Assembly: GCF_036245475.1 (NCBI RefSeq)
Contig: NZ_BTPM01000002.1
Location: 1,612,001-1,676,000, forward strand
DNA: 64,000 bases
Direction: 5' to 3'
Source of the DNA: Vibrio sp. 10N
GTDB taxonomy: Bacteria > Pseudomonadota > Gammaproteobacteria > Enterobacterales > Vibrionaceae
Part shown: piece after piece, positions 1 to 11,500 of the stretch
How positions within the stretch are numbered: the stretch's first letter is position 1
How the letters are laid out: each line of letters opens with the position of its first letter
Notes under the pieces: model-generated
Told to the model about the DNA's origin: nothing
Database searches by the model: none
What the model saw: only the letters and a program-made list of their open reading frames with translations
Program-made: the position numbers and the translations under genes

Positions 1-2
1 CG

Positions 3-1109
3 TTCCAGCTTCGACTGATGGAATTTGGTCCGTCACCAGCGTCGAAGATCGAAGCGCGCATCATTGGCCCTGACCCACAGGTGCTGCGTGATATCGCGGT
101 ACAAGTAGAAGATGTATTGCTTGCGGATCCGGGAGCAAGAAACATTCGTCATGATTGGCGCGAACGCACCAAGCAGTTGGTTCCTCAGTTTAATGAATCG
201 AAAGCGCGCCGTTTGGGTATCTCGAAAGAGGATCTATCGAGCACTCTGCAACTGGCATTCGGTGGTAACACGATTGGCGTATTCCGTGATGGTACACAAA
301 TGCTGCCTATCGTCACTCGGCTGACGGAAGCGGAACGCGTGGATTATGCGTCACTGCAGAACATCTCCATTTGGAGCCCAATGCTGCAAACGTATGTGCC
401 AGTAGAGCAGGTGATCGACGATGTTACGCTGGAGTGGCAAGAGCCGATTATTCAGCGCCGTGACAGAAAACGTACTTTAACGGTACTCGCTGACCATGAT
501 GTATTGGGAGACGAGACGGCGGCAAGTTTATTCGCTCGTGTTAAGCCACAGGTAGAATCACTGCCTCTACCTGCTGGCTACACGATCGAATGGGGTGGCG
601 AATATGAGTCATCAAAAGATGCGCAAGAGGCGATGTTTAAGTCATTGCCGATGGGCTATCTGTTGATGTTCATCATCACAATGTTGTTGTTCAATTCGTT
701 TAAAAAGCCGTTGGTGATTTGGTTTACTGTGCCACTTTCTATCATTGGTGTCGCATTTGGACTGCTTTTGTCGAATATGCCATTTAGTTTTACCGCGTTA
801 CTAGGTCTGCTTAGCCTAAGTGGCATGATCCTTAAAAACGGTATTGTATTGATGGATCAAATCAACCTAGAGCTAGAGAGTGGTAAAGACCCATACTTGG
901 CTTTGATAGACAGTGCGGTTAGTCGTGTTCGTCCAGTGAGTATGGCAGCGCTGACCACCATTCTGGGGATGATACCTCTCGTGTTTGATGCCTTCTTTGG
1001 CTCAATGGCGATCACCATTATGGCGGGTCTTGGCTTTGCCACGGTTCTAACCTTAATTGTAGTACCGGTATTGTTTGCCATTTTCTTTAAGGTGAAACCG
1101 GCGAACTAA
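3..1109 (+). CDS. RND-family efflux pump inner-membrane subunit, C-terminal part (5' end outside the window)
   Basis: This is the C-terminal portion of an AcrB/MexB-like resistance-nodulation-division transporter, which exports drugs or other toxic compounds using the proton gradient, normally with a periplasmic adaptor and a TolC-like channel. The frame is open to the left edge, so the gene starts upstream. The visible part begins in the second periplasmic (porter/docking) domain and continues into the last membrane bundle. Hydrophobic helices begin at the segment MGYLLMFIITMLLF, followed by a second near VIWFTVPLSIIGVAFGLLL, and a final one ends in FATVLTLIVVPVLFAIFF. The conserved RND stretch with RVRPVSMAALTTILGMIPL is present. 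The gene is followed by a good terminator, so it is the last gene of its operon. Its substrate cannot be told from this fragment. Confidence 0.9.
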   Translation, partial: FQLRLMEFGPSPASKIEARIIGPDPQVLRDIAVQVEDVLLADPGARNIRHDWRERTKQLVPQFNESKARRLGISKEDLSSTLQLAFGGNTIGVFRDGTQMLPIVTRLTEAERVDYASLQNISIWSPMLQTYVPVEQVIDDVTLEWQEPIIQRRDRKRTLTVLADHDVLGDETAASLFARVKPQVESLPLPAGYTIEWGGEYESSKDAQEAMFKSLPMGYLLMFIITMLLFNSFKKPLVIWFTVPLSIIGVAFGLLLSNMPFSFTALLGLLSLSGMILKNGIVLMDQINLELESGKDPYLALIDSAVSRVRPVSMAALTTILGMIPLVFDAFFGSMAITIMAGLGFATVLTLIVVPVLFAIFFKVKPAN

Positions 1110-1132
1110 CTGAAATCATAGTAAAAGTGATC

Positions 1133-1160
1133 AAAAGCCTGCATTTATTGCAGGCTTTTT
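1133..1160 (+). terminator. Rho-independent terminator of the RND operon
   Basis: The sequence reads AAAGCCTGCA, a short TTTAT loop, then TGCAGGCTTTTT. This is a perfect 10-bp stem ending in a T run, 23 bases after the RND stop codon. Confidence 0.85.
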
Positions 1161-1417
1161 GCGTTGTTGTAGATACAAAATTGAACCCGCTTCTCGGAAT
1201 TTAGCTGCAATTTTGTGTTTTTTGCGGACGAGTTCGGTATTCATCGGCTTTAACGAGCGATTTGTAAGTTAATTTCGAAATCTTGATCAAATTTTCGCAA
1301 AATAATGACGTTATTTTGGAATACCAACCACATTTTTTGGCATGATCGTTTTATCAAACGAGCAAGATTAAACACAATATGCTCACGAATCATTCAGAAC
1401 AGATGGAGAGACTTCAA

Positions 1418-1651
1418 ATGCCAACTAACTACTGCACCGCGTGCAAAAAGGATACGGCACACAAAGCAGTGATGCGACGCAGCCACAACGATAACTCATC
1501 TATCGTTCAAAACTTCCAAATGTTGATGTCTCAACTGGTCAATGGCAGCGGTTACTACAAGCTAGAGCGTCAGCTATATTGCCGTGTGTGCAATAAGCAG
1601 AATCAAGAAACAGTGAAAACGGTGCTTAGCGGTCAAACGAATCTCGCATAA
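1418..1651 (+). CDS. Small conserved zinc-ribbon protein, unknown function
   Basis: This is a predicted 77-aa cytoplasmic protein. I chose the ATG at 1418 because GGAGAG lies 7 bases upstream; an ATG at 1379 in the same frame has no ribosome-binding site. Two CxxC pairs, YCTACKK near the start and LYCRVCNK near residue 57, frame the protein and would bind one zinc ion as a zinc ribbon. The region between them is hydrophilic, with QNFQMLMSQL as a short amphipathic stretch. I recognise it only as a Vibrio-type hypothetical protein. The zinc site is inferred from the cysteine spacing. It stands alone between the RND terminator and the Lrp-family gene, about 250 bases from the former. Confidence 0.7.
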   Translation: MPTNYCTACKKDTAHKAVMRRSHNDNSSIVQNFQMLMSQLVNGSGYYKLERQLYCRVCNKQNQETVKTVLSGQTNLA

Positions 1652-1789
1652 CAAAAGTCTCGCGTAAATTAACACTGTAAACTGATATCGATTGATGGCA
1701 TTTGTCACAACTTTGTGATCTCACATCTTTTTACATGCATAACCTTTGATTTACAATCGTGAAGTATCCCGTTCACTTGAGTTAAATCA

Positions 1790-2275
1790 ATGGCTTCGCT
1801 TGCTTTAGATAAAATCGATTTAGAAATACTGCGCATACTTAGCCGTAAGGGTCGTATGCCGATAGTTGAGTTGGCTAAGTTGGTCAATTTGACGACCTCT
1901 CCTTGTTCGGACCGCGTGAAGCGCCTAGAGAAAGAAGGCTTCATTGTGGGTTATCACGCTGAACTCAATCCGGAAAAATTGGGCCTAGATGTCCAAGTGT
2001 TTATTCATATCCGACTCGATCAAACCAGCTTCTCGATATTTGAAAAATTTGCTAAAGCTGTTGAATTAATGCCTGAAATTGAAGAGTGTTATTCACTTTC
2101 CGGTGACTTCGATACCATGATCAAGGTTAGAACTAAAGATATGAAGTCTTATCAATCATTTATGTCTACCAAGTTAGGTACATTACCCGGTGTGATTCAA
2201 ACCCGTAGCGAGGTAGTGATCGAGGAGCACAAAACAGGATTTGGCGTTAATCCGGACCTTCTTGACACGCTCTAG
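1790..2275 (+). CDS. Lrp/AsnC-family transcriptional regulator
   Basis: This 161-aa protein has the length and layout of leucine-responsive regulatory proteins. An N-terminal winged helix-turn-helix occupies residues 1-60 (LDKIDLEILRILSRKGRMP, then LAKLVNLTTSPCSDRVKRLE) and is followed by the conserved GFIVGYHAELNPEKLG. The C-terminal half is the RAM/AsnC ligand-binding fold, with the conserved SLSGDFDTMIKV segment and a final GVIQTRSEVVIEE. Such proteins form octamers or hexadecamers and sense amino acids. The effector is not deducible here. The ribosome-binding site is poor. The gene lies 290 bases upstream of the giant adhesin gene in the same direction, so it could regulate that gene, but nothing in the sequence proves this. 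Confidence 0.88.
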   Translation: MASLALDKIDLEILRILSRKGRMPIVELAKLVNLTTSPCSDRVKRLEKEGFIVGYHAELNPEKLGLDVQVFIHIRLDQTSFSIFEKFAKAVELMPEIEECYSLSGDFDTMIKVRTKDMKSYQSFMSTKLGTLPGVIQTRSEVVIEEHKTGFGVNPDLLDTL

Positions 2276-2565
2276 ACTCATTTCGACAAACCATTACTAA
2301 GTCTTCATTGCATCCCACTCTATCTTCAATGAATCTTCTCATTGGAGATACAGGTCATGTCTTTTTTGAGACTATGCACATTCTTTGTTCTCCTTGGGTT
2401 TAAAAGTTTGATTTTTATTGTTAATTAGATAGAAAAGTTAACTAGAAATCTGCTTTAACAGTCCTACACTGAACATATATAAAACTATCTAATAAACAAT
2501 AAGTTGTTTCAGTGAATGTGGGTGTTTGACTAAGTTTGTCGCGACGGTTGTTCGAGGAGTTTGCC
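2276..2565. other. Intergenic region upstream of the giant adhesin gene
   Basis: AT-rich 290 bases that must hold the promoter and 5' untranslated region of the adhesin gene unless it is co-transcribed with the Lrp-family gene. I see a 7-bp inverted repeat (TTCATTG at 2304-2310 with CAATGAA at 2327-2333) without a T run. I cannot assign a promoter or regulator site with confidence. Confidence 0.4.
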
Positions 2566-5500
2566 ATGAGTATTGCTGCGTTGTTGGGCCTAGTAGATTT
2601 ATCGGGGACATTAGTTCTTGATTCTAATGGCAAAATTGTTTTGTTACCTGAAGGCGTGGAGATGCGACCTGGTGATATTGAACTGTCGCCGGACAATTTG
2701 GTGCCCGATGCTGAGCTGCGTCAGACTTTATTTGCTCAAACTAACTCTCTGTCAACAAATGGTGAGCGGGATAGCATTGGGGATTCTGGGGGCGACCAAG
2801 ACGCCGATGCCATTATTGCTCAAATTGAAGCTGGCGCCGATCCAACTCAGAATGTAGACCAAGCTGCAGCAGCAGGCAGCTCATTGAGTTCTAGTATTTC
2901 TGATGCCGCTACTGTCGAAGCCATTAGTCCAGAAATCCTTGCCGCGACCTTTTTCGAAACGCTCGGGCTCGATAGACAAGATCTCACCCAGACGCAAATT
3001 AACGCGTTGGCTGATTTCGTCACCAATAGAGCCCCTGTTACCATCTTTGAAGCGCGAAGCTACAACGAAGAATCACAAGACAGTGAACTTGGACTCTCCT
3101 TTCCAACAGATGCCGATGGTGATGCGTTGGTTGTGACGGTCACTGAGCTGCCTAAATTGGGACAAGTGACGCTTGCAGATGGGACGCCAATTAGCCTAGG
3201 TCAAACACTGACTCAAGCAGAGTTTGAGAACCTACAATTTGATGCGCCCCAAGAGTATACCCTTGGTGAGGATGCCGGACAGTTTACCTATAGCGCTGAT
3301 GACGGTAAGGGGCAACCGGACTCGGTTCAAGCCGGCGGTGTGATACTTGAGATTAATCCGATCAACGATATTCCTGTTATTGATGAAGTGGGGCAAGGCA
3401 CCTTAGTCGAGAGCGGTAATCTCGACGACGGCCAAGTGTTCGAAGGTGTAAGTACGGCTTCCGGTAGCATAAGTGCATCTGATAACGATACGGATGCAGT
3501 GCTGACCTATGGTGTAGAAAACGATACCAATGAATACGGTCAGCTTAGTGTCGATCCTGAAACCGGAGATTGGATATTCACCTTAGATAACAATTCCTCT
3601 GCGACACAAAGCCTAAAAGAAGGTGACTCAATAAACACCACGTTTGAGGTGACCGTCACCGACGACAAAGGGGCAGTCACTACCGAAACATTAACGCTTA
3701 CCATCAATGGTACCAACGATTTACCGACATTCGATGCAGGTGGCGATGCTGCTGGCACTGTGACTGAACAGGGCGATGGTATCGGTCGCGACAATCTAGC
3801 TTCGGGTATTTTATCCGTCACCGATGTCGACGCGGGTGCGACTCTGATCTTTGAAATTGAGTCTGAGCAAAATGACTTTGGTTCTTTCTCTGTGGATGAC
3901 AATGGACGGTGGCAGTTTGAGCTCGACAATGACGCTTCGGTTACACAGGCCTTAAGCGAAGGTGAGACGAGAACACTGAACTACACGGTTTCCGTTACCG
4001 ATGAGTTCGGTGCGCGCAGTGAGCAGGTTGTCGCGATTACGGTAATCGGTACAAATGATACTCCAGAAATAGTTGATGGAAGAGGATCCAGCGGTGCCGT
4101 TAATGAGGCAGGTAATCGTGATGATGGCACATTGTTCCCAGGTAAGGTGTTTGATTTCGGTATCATACGAGCTTCGGACAGTGACGGAACGCTAAGCTTT
4201 ACCACAACGGATAAGAGTGATTATGGTGAATTCACAATAAACGAATTGACTGGTGAATGGCGTTTCAACTTAGACAATTATGCAGCGATTACTCAGTCGC
4301 TAAAAGAAGGAGAGACGGTTGAGGCTGTGTTTAATGTCAAAGTGGCGGATGAATCCGGCGCTTTCGTCATGCAACCGGTTACCATTGAGATCTTTGGTGC
4401 CAATGACCAACCTATCATTTCCTCATCAAGCGACTTAGCCGGCACCGTTATTGAGTCTGGAGACAATACTGAAGGCACGTCACTCGCGTCCGGAACTCTT
4501 GTCGGTGAAGATGTTGATGACGACACCACTTTCACCTTTTTCGTAGAAGATGGGGCAAGTGACTACGGCCAGTTAGTGATGAAGCCAAATGGTGAATGGA
4601 CGTTTGAGATCGATAATGATGCAGCGGCCACTCAGGCTTTGAATGCTGGAGATTCCGTAGATGTTACCTTCCCAGTGACCATCAGAGATGAATTTGGTGC
4701 CATCAACACAGAGGTGTTGACGATTACGGTAGTCGGTACCAATGACTTACCACAGATCGTCAGTGGCTCCTCCTCCACACTGACTGAAGATGTAGACACT
4801 GATGCTCTTGGCTACTTAGTGGCAACCGATACATTGGTCATCAGTGATCCAGACGCGGGTGAGGAGACGTTTAATCCCGGAACCGCAACACCAGTAGGCT
4901 CAACGCTCGGCTCTCTTAACATCGCGGCCGATGGCACTTGGACGTACTCAGTAGATAATTCACTAGAGGCCGTGCAGTCTCTGGATGTTGGCGATAAGTT
5001 GGTTGAAGAATTTATCGTGATCTCTGCTGATGGCACTGAGCACACCATCGCCGTCACTATCAATGGTACTGAAGATGAAACCATCATCACCGGTCCAACG
5101 ACAGATACAGTGAAAGAAGACACCGACGTGGATGCCGGCCTTCTGGTTGCAGGCGATAATCTCGCATTGACTATTACTGATAACGATGCAGGCGAAAACA
5201 AATTTAGCACCACAGTCACCAGTGTCGCAAACGACAGCGGCCAGCTTCCGCTTGGCACGTTAACCATCACCGAAGATGGTGACTGGTCTTATCAAGTGTC
5301 TAATGCCCTTCAAGAGATCCAATCTCTGGGCGATGGTGATACCCGCGTTGAGCGCTTTACCGTTACCTCTATCGATGGTTCAAAAATCGAAACCATCGAG
5401 GTAACGATTCAAGGTACTAACGATGTTCCTGTGATTGCAGGTGATGCTTTAGGCAGTGTAACCGAAGACTTCGAAGTACAAACTGGCGACCTTCTTAAAG

Positions 5501-8500
5501 ATAACGGCCAACTGACTATTTCGGATGTGGATGCTGGTGAAGCCAAGTTCCAAACCATTGTTACTCCAATTGGCACTGTCTTAAGCTCACTTACTATCAC
5601 CGAAGCAGGTGCATGGAGCTATGAAGTCGATAACACTAACCCAATCATCCAAGGTTTGGGTGAAGGTGACTCGCTGACCGAGACGTTCCAGGTCTTGAGT
5701 GAAGACAGCACCCCACAAAACATCGTCATCACTATTAATGGTGTTAATGATGTACCGACCATTGTGTCGGGCGACTCTGTTCTTGCTCAAGAAGACGTCG
5801 CGGTGGATGGCGATGGCAATATCGTCGCGACCAATACCCTAGTGATTTCCGATGAGGATGCTGGCGAGGAAGTGTTTAATGCAGGCACTGCTAATCCAGT
5901 TGGCACAACACTTGGCACCTTAACCATCGATGCGGCAGGTGTCTGGACTTACAAAGTCGATAATTCTCTACCGCAAATCCAAGCGCTGGATGTCGGCACT
6001 AGCCTGACAGAATCTTTCACAGTGACTTCTGCCGATGGCACCGAGCATCAAATTGACGTTACGGTTAACGGCACTGAAGATCCAACCATTATCAGTAACT
6101 ATCAGCCCGGCGCGGTGACTGAAGATACGGCGGGAATCTTGACTGACTCAGGTAGTTTATCCATTGCTGACCTTGACGCGGGTGAAGCCCTGTTCAACAC
6201 CACGGTGACCAAACTCAACAATGGCGACGGTCAATCGCCACTGGGCAATCTCACCATTGACGCCAATGGCAATTGGACCTACACGGTCGATAACTCTCTC
6301 ACTGGCGTGCAAGAGCTAGGTGATGGTGAGACTCGCGATGAAGTGTTCCAAGTCAGCTCGATTGATGGCTCAGTCAGTCAAACTATCGTGGTGACTATTA
6401 CCGGTGTGAATGGCGCGCCGTCAATAGTCAGCGGCGAATCGGGAGCCGTGACAGAAGATGTTGCTGTCACACCAAGCGACACTTTGGTGGCTACGGATAA
6501 GCTGGTCATCACCGATGAAGATGCCGGTGAAAACGTCTTTAACGCAGGCACAGCGACGCCAGTTGGCACAACGCTGGGCTCGCTCACCATCACTGCCGAT
6601 GGTACTTGGACATACACACTAGATAACACCCTCACCGCGGTGCAAGCACTGGATGCTGGTGACAAAGTCATTGAGGAGTTCACAGTGACGTCTGCGGATG
6701 GCACCGAGCACACCATCGCCGTCACCGTAAACGGCACCGAAGATGAAACCATCATCACCGGCCCAACGACAGATACGGTGAAAGAAGACACCGACGTGGA
6801 TGCCGGTCTTCTAGTTGCGGGCGATAACCTGTCGCTCACCATTACGGATAATGATGCAGGCGAGAACAAGTTCAGCACCACTGTTACCAGTGTCGTTAAT
6901 GATAACGGCAAGCTTCCGCTTGGTACGTTAACCATCACTGAAGATGGCGACTGGTCTTATCAAGTGTCCAATGCCCTTCAAGAGATCCAATCTCTCGGCG
7001 ATGGTGACACTCGCGTTGAGCGTTTTACTGTCACCTCTATCGATGGTTCAAAAACCGAAACCATTGAAGTAACGATTCAAGGCACCAACGATGTTCCAGT
7101 GATTGCAGGTGATGCTTTAGGCACTGTCACTGAAGACTTCGAAGTACAAACAGGCGACCTACTTAAAGACAACGGTCAACTGACTATCTCTGATGTGGAT
7201 ACAGGTGAAGCCAAGTTCCAAACCATTGTTACTCCAATTGGCTCTGTCTTAGGCTCACTTACTATCAACGAGTCTGGCGCGTGGAGCTATGAAGTCGATA
7301 ACACTGACCCCACCATCCAAGGCTTGGGTGAAGGTGATTCACTGACCGAAACATTCCAGGTCTTGAGTGAAGACGGCACCCCGCAAAACATCGTCATCAC
7401 TATTAATGGTGTTAATGATGTACCGACCATTGTCTCGGGCGATTCTGTTCTCGCTCAAGAAGACGTCGCGGTGGATGGCGATGGCAACATTGTCGCGACC
7501 AATACCTTAGTGATTTCCGATGAGGATACTGGTGAGGAAGTGTTTAATGCAGGCACTGCTAATCCAGTTGGCACAACACTTGGCACCTTAACCATCGATG
7601 CGGCAGGTGTTTGGACTTACAAGGTCGATAACTCGCTACCTGAAATCCAAGCCCTTGATGTGGGCACGAGCTTAACTGAGTCGTTCACGGTGACATCCGC
7701 CGATGGCACCGAGCATCAAATTGATGTCACGGTTAACGGTACTGAAGATCCAACCATTATTAGTAATTACCAGCCTGGCGCGGTGACTGAAGATACGGCG
7801 GGTATCTTGACTGACTCAGGTAGCTTATCCATTGCCGACCCTGATGCGGGTGAAGCCCTATTCAACACCACTGTTACCAAGCTTCACAATGGTGATGGCC
7901 AGTGGCCATTGGGCAATCTCACCATCGATGCCAATGGTAACTGGACCTACACGGTCGACAACTCGTTAACTGGCGTGCAAGAGCTAGGCGATGGCGAGAC
8001 GCGCGATGAAGTGTTCCAAGTCAGCTCAATTGATGGCTCCGAGAGTCAAACCATCGTGGTGACTATTACTGGCGTGAATGGTGCTCCTTCTATCGTTAGC
8101 GGTGAATCGGGAGCCGTGACAGAAGATGTTGCTGTGACTCCAAGCGATACCTTGGTTGCCACCGACAAACTAGTCATCACCGATGAAGATGCCGGTGAAA
8201 ACGTCTTTAACGCAGGCACAGCGACGCCAGTTGGTACCACGCTGGGCTCGCTCACTATTACGGCCGATGGTACTTGGACATACACTCTAGATAACACTCT
8301 CACCGCAGTGCAAGCACTGGATGATGGCGACAAAGTCATTGAAGAGTTCACGGTGACGTCTGCTGACGGCACTGAGCACATCATCGTCGTCACCATTAAT
8401 GGCACCGAAGATGAAACCATCATCACCGGGCCAACGACAGACACGGTCAAAGAAGACACCGACGTGGATGCCGGTCTTCTGGTTGCGGGCGATAATCTCG

Positions 8501-11500
8501 CGCTTACCATTACTGATAATGATGCTGGAGAGAACAAGTTCAGCACCACGGTCACCAGTGTCGCAAACGACAGCGGTCAGCTACCGCTTGGCTCGTTAAC
8601 CATCACCGAAGATGGCGACTGGTCTTATCAAGTTTCCAACGCCCTTCAAGAGATTCAATCTCTGGGCGATGGTGATACCCGCGTTGAGCGCTTTACCGTT
8701 ACCTCTATCGATGGTTCAAAAACCGAAACTATTGAAGTAACGATTCAAGGTACTAACGATGCTCCTGTGATTGCCGGTGATGTGCTTGGTCTCGTGATTG
8801 AAGATACCAATGTCCAGAGCGGTGATCTTCTAAAAGACAACGGTCAGCTCACCATCTCCGATGTGGACACTGGCGAAGCCAAGTTCCAAACCGTTGTTAC
8901 TCCAATTGGCTCGGTATTAGGCTCACTTACTATCACCGAAGCAGGTGCGTGGAGCTATGAAGTTGATAACACCAACCTAACCATCCAAGGCTTAGGTGAA
9001 GGCGACTCACTGACCGAAACGTTCCAGGTCTTGAGTAAAGACGGTACGCCGCAAAGCATCGTCATTACTATTAATGGTGTTAACGGTGTACCCACTATCA
9101 TATCGGGCGATTCCGCTATTGCTCAAGAAGACGTCGCGGTGGATGGTGATGGCAATATCGTCGCCACCAATACCTTGGTGATTTCCGATGAGGATGCTGG
9201 CGAGGAAGTGTTTAATGCGGGTGCCGCCACTCCAGTTGGCGCAACACTTGGCACCTTAACCATCGATGCGGCAGGTGTTTGGACTTACAAGGTCGATAAC
9301 TCCCTACCTGAAATCCAAGCCCTTGATGTAGGCACGAGCTTAACTGAGTCTTTCACAGTGACATCCGCCGATGGCACCGAGCATCAAATTGACGTTACGG
9401 TTAACGGCACTGAAGATCCAACCATCATCAGTAACTATCAGCCTGGCGCGGTGACGGAAGATACGGCGGGTATCCTCTCTGACTCAGGTAGCTTATCCAT
9501 TGCCGACCCTGATGCGGGTGAAGCCTTGTTCAACACCACAGTTACCAAGCTCAACAATGGTGATGGTCAATCGCCATTGGGTAATCTAACCATTGATGCT
9601 AATGGTAACTGGACCTACACCGTCGACAACTCACTCACTGGCGTGCAAGAGCTGGGCGACGGTGAGACTCGCGATGAAGTGTTCCAAGTCAGCTCAATTG
9701 ATGGCTCCGAGAGTCAAACCATCGTGGTGACCATTACTGGCGTGAATGGTGCTCCTTCTATCGTTAGCGGTGAATCAGGAGTTGTAACTGAGGATGCAGG
9801 CGTCACACCTAGCGATACGTTAGTGGCCACTGACAAACTAGTCATCACCGATGAAGACGCCGGTGAAATGGTATTCAACGCAGGCACCGCCACACCGGTA
9901 GGCACCACACTTGGCACGTTGACTATTGCTGCCGATGGCACTTGGACCTACACGCTCGACAACACACTCACCGCGGTGCAAGCGCTAGACGTTGGCGACA
10001 AAGTGATTGAGGAGTTCACGGTGACGTCTGCTGATGGCACCGAGCACACCATTGCCGTCACCGTTAATGGCACCGAAGATGAAACCATCATCACCGGGCC
10101 AACGACAGACACGGTCAAAGAAGACACCGACGTGGATGCCGGTCTTCTGGTTGCGGGCGATAATCTCGCGCTTACCATTACTGATAATGATGCTGGAGAG
10201 AACAAGTTCAGCACCACGGTCACCAGTGTCGCAAACGACAGCGGTCAGCTACCGCTTGGCTCGTTAACCATCACCGAAGATGGCGACTGGTCTTATCAAG
10301 TCTCAAACGCACTTCAGGAGATCCAATCTCTAGGTGATGGCGATACTCGCGTTGAGCGATTTACTGTGACTTCTATCGATGGTTCAAAAACCGAAACCAT
10401 CGAAGTGACCATCCAGGGTACCAACGACTTGCCGCTCATTGGCGGTAACGCGGTGGGCAGTGTCACCGAAGACTTCGAAGTTCAAACTGGCGACCTTCTT
10501 AAAGATAACGGACAGCTCACTATTTCTGATGTCGACACTGGCGAAGCCAAGTTCCAAACCGTTGTTACTCCAATTGGCTCAGTATTCGGCGTACTTACCA
10601 TCACTGAAACCGGTGCCTGGAGCTATGAAGTCGATAACACCAACCCAACCATCCAAGGCTTGGGTGAAGGTGACTCACTCACCGAGACCTTTCAGGTCTT
10701 GAGTGAAGACGGTACCCCGCAAAACATCGTCATCACTATCAATGGTGTTAATGATGTGCCGACCATTGTGTCGGGCGACTCTGTTCTTGCTCAAGAAGAC
10801 GTCGCGGTGGATGGCGATGGCAATATCGTCGCGACTAATACTCTAGTGATTTCCGATGAGGATACTGGCGAGGAAGTGTTTAATGCAGGCACCGCAACGC
10901 CAGTCGGCACAACACTTGGCACCTTAACCATAGATGCAGCTGGCGTCTGGACTTACAAGGTCGATAACTCCCTACCTGAAATCCAAGCCCTTGATGTAGG
11001 CACGAGCTTAACTGAGTCTTTCACAGTGACATCTGCCGATGGCACCGAGCATCAAATCGATGTCATGGTTAACGGTACTGAAGATCCAACCATTATCAGT
11101 AACTATCAGCCAGGCGCGGTCACAGAAGATACGGCGGGTATCCTCAGCGACTCAGGCAGTCTCACGATTACTGACCTTGATGCGGGTGAAGCGCTGTTCA
11201 ATACCACGGTCACCAAACTCAACAATGGTGATGGCCAATCACCGTTGGGCAACCTCACCATTGACGCCAATGGTAACTGGACCTACACCGTCGATAATTC
11301 TCTCACTGGCGTGCAAGAGCTAGGTGATGGTGAGACTCGCGATGAAGTGTTCCAAGTCAGCTCAATTGATGGCTCAGTCAGTCAAACCATCGTGGTGACG
11401 ATTACAGGTGTCGATGGCGCACCGTCTATTGTGAGCGGTGAATCGGGAGCCGTGACAGAAGATGTTGCTGTCACACCAAGCGACACTTTGGTGGCTACGG

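Noticed and set aside
2536..2565. TTG start extending the adhesin by 10 residues
   Set aside because: ATG 2566 has GAGGAG at ideal spacing, and the extra residues fit a ribosome-binding region rather than protein.
6378..8555. Long minus-strand frames of 100-190 codons inside the adhesin gene
   Set aside because: They recur at the 1668-bp period as mirror images of the repeat-encoded protein, are rich in Val/Ser/Thr from the antisense of VCBS codons, and lack ribosome-binding sites. They are antisense shadows.
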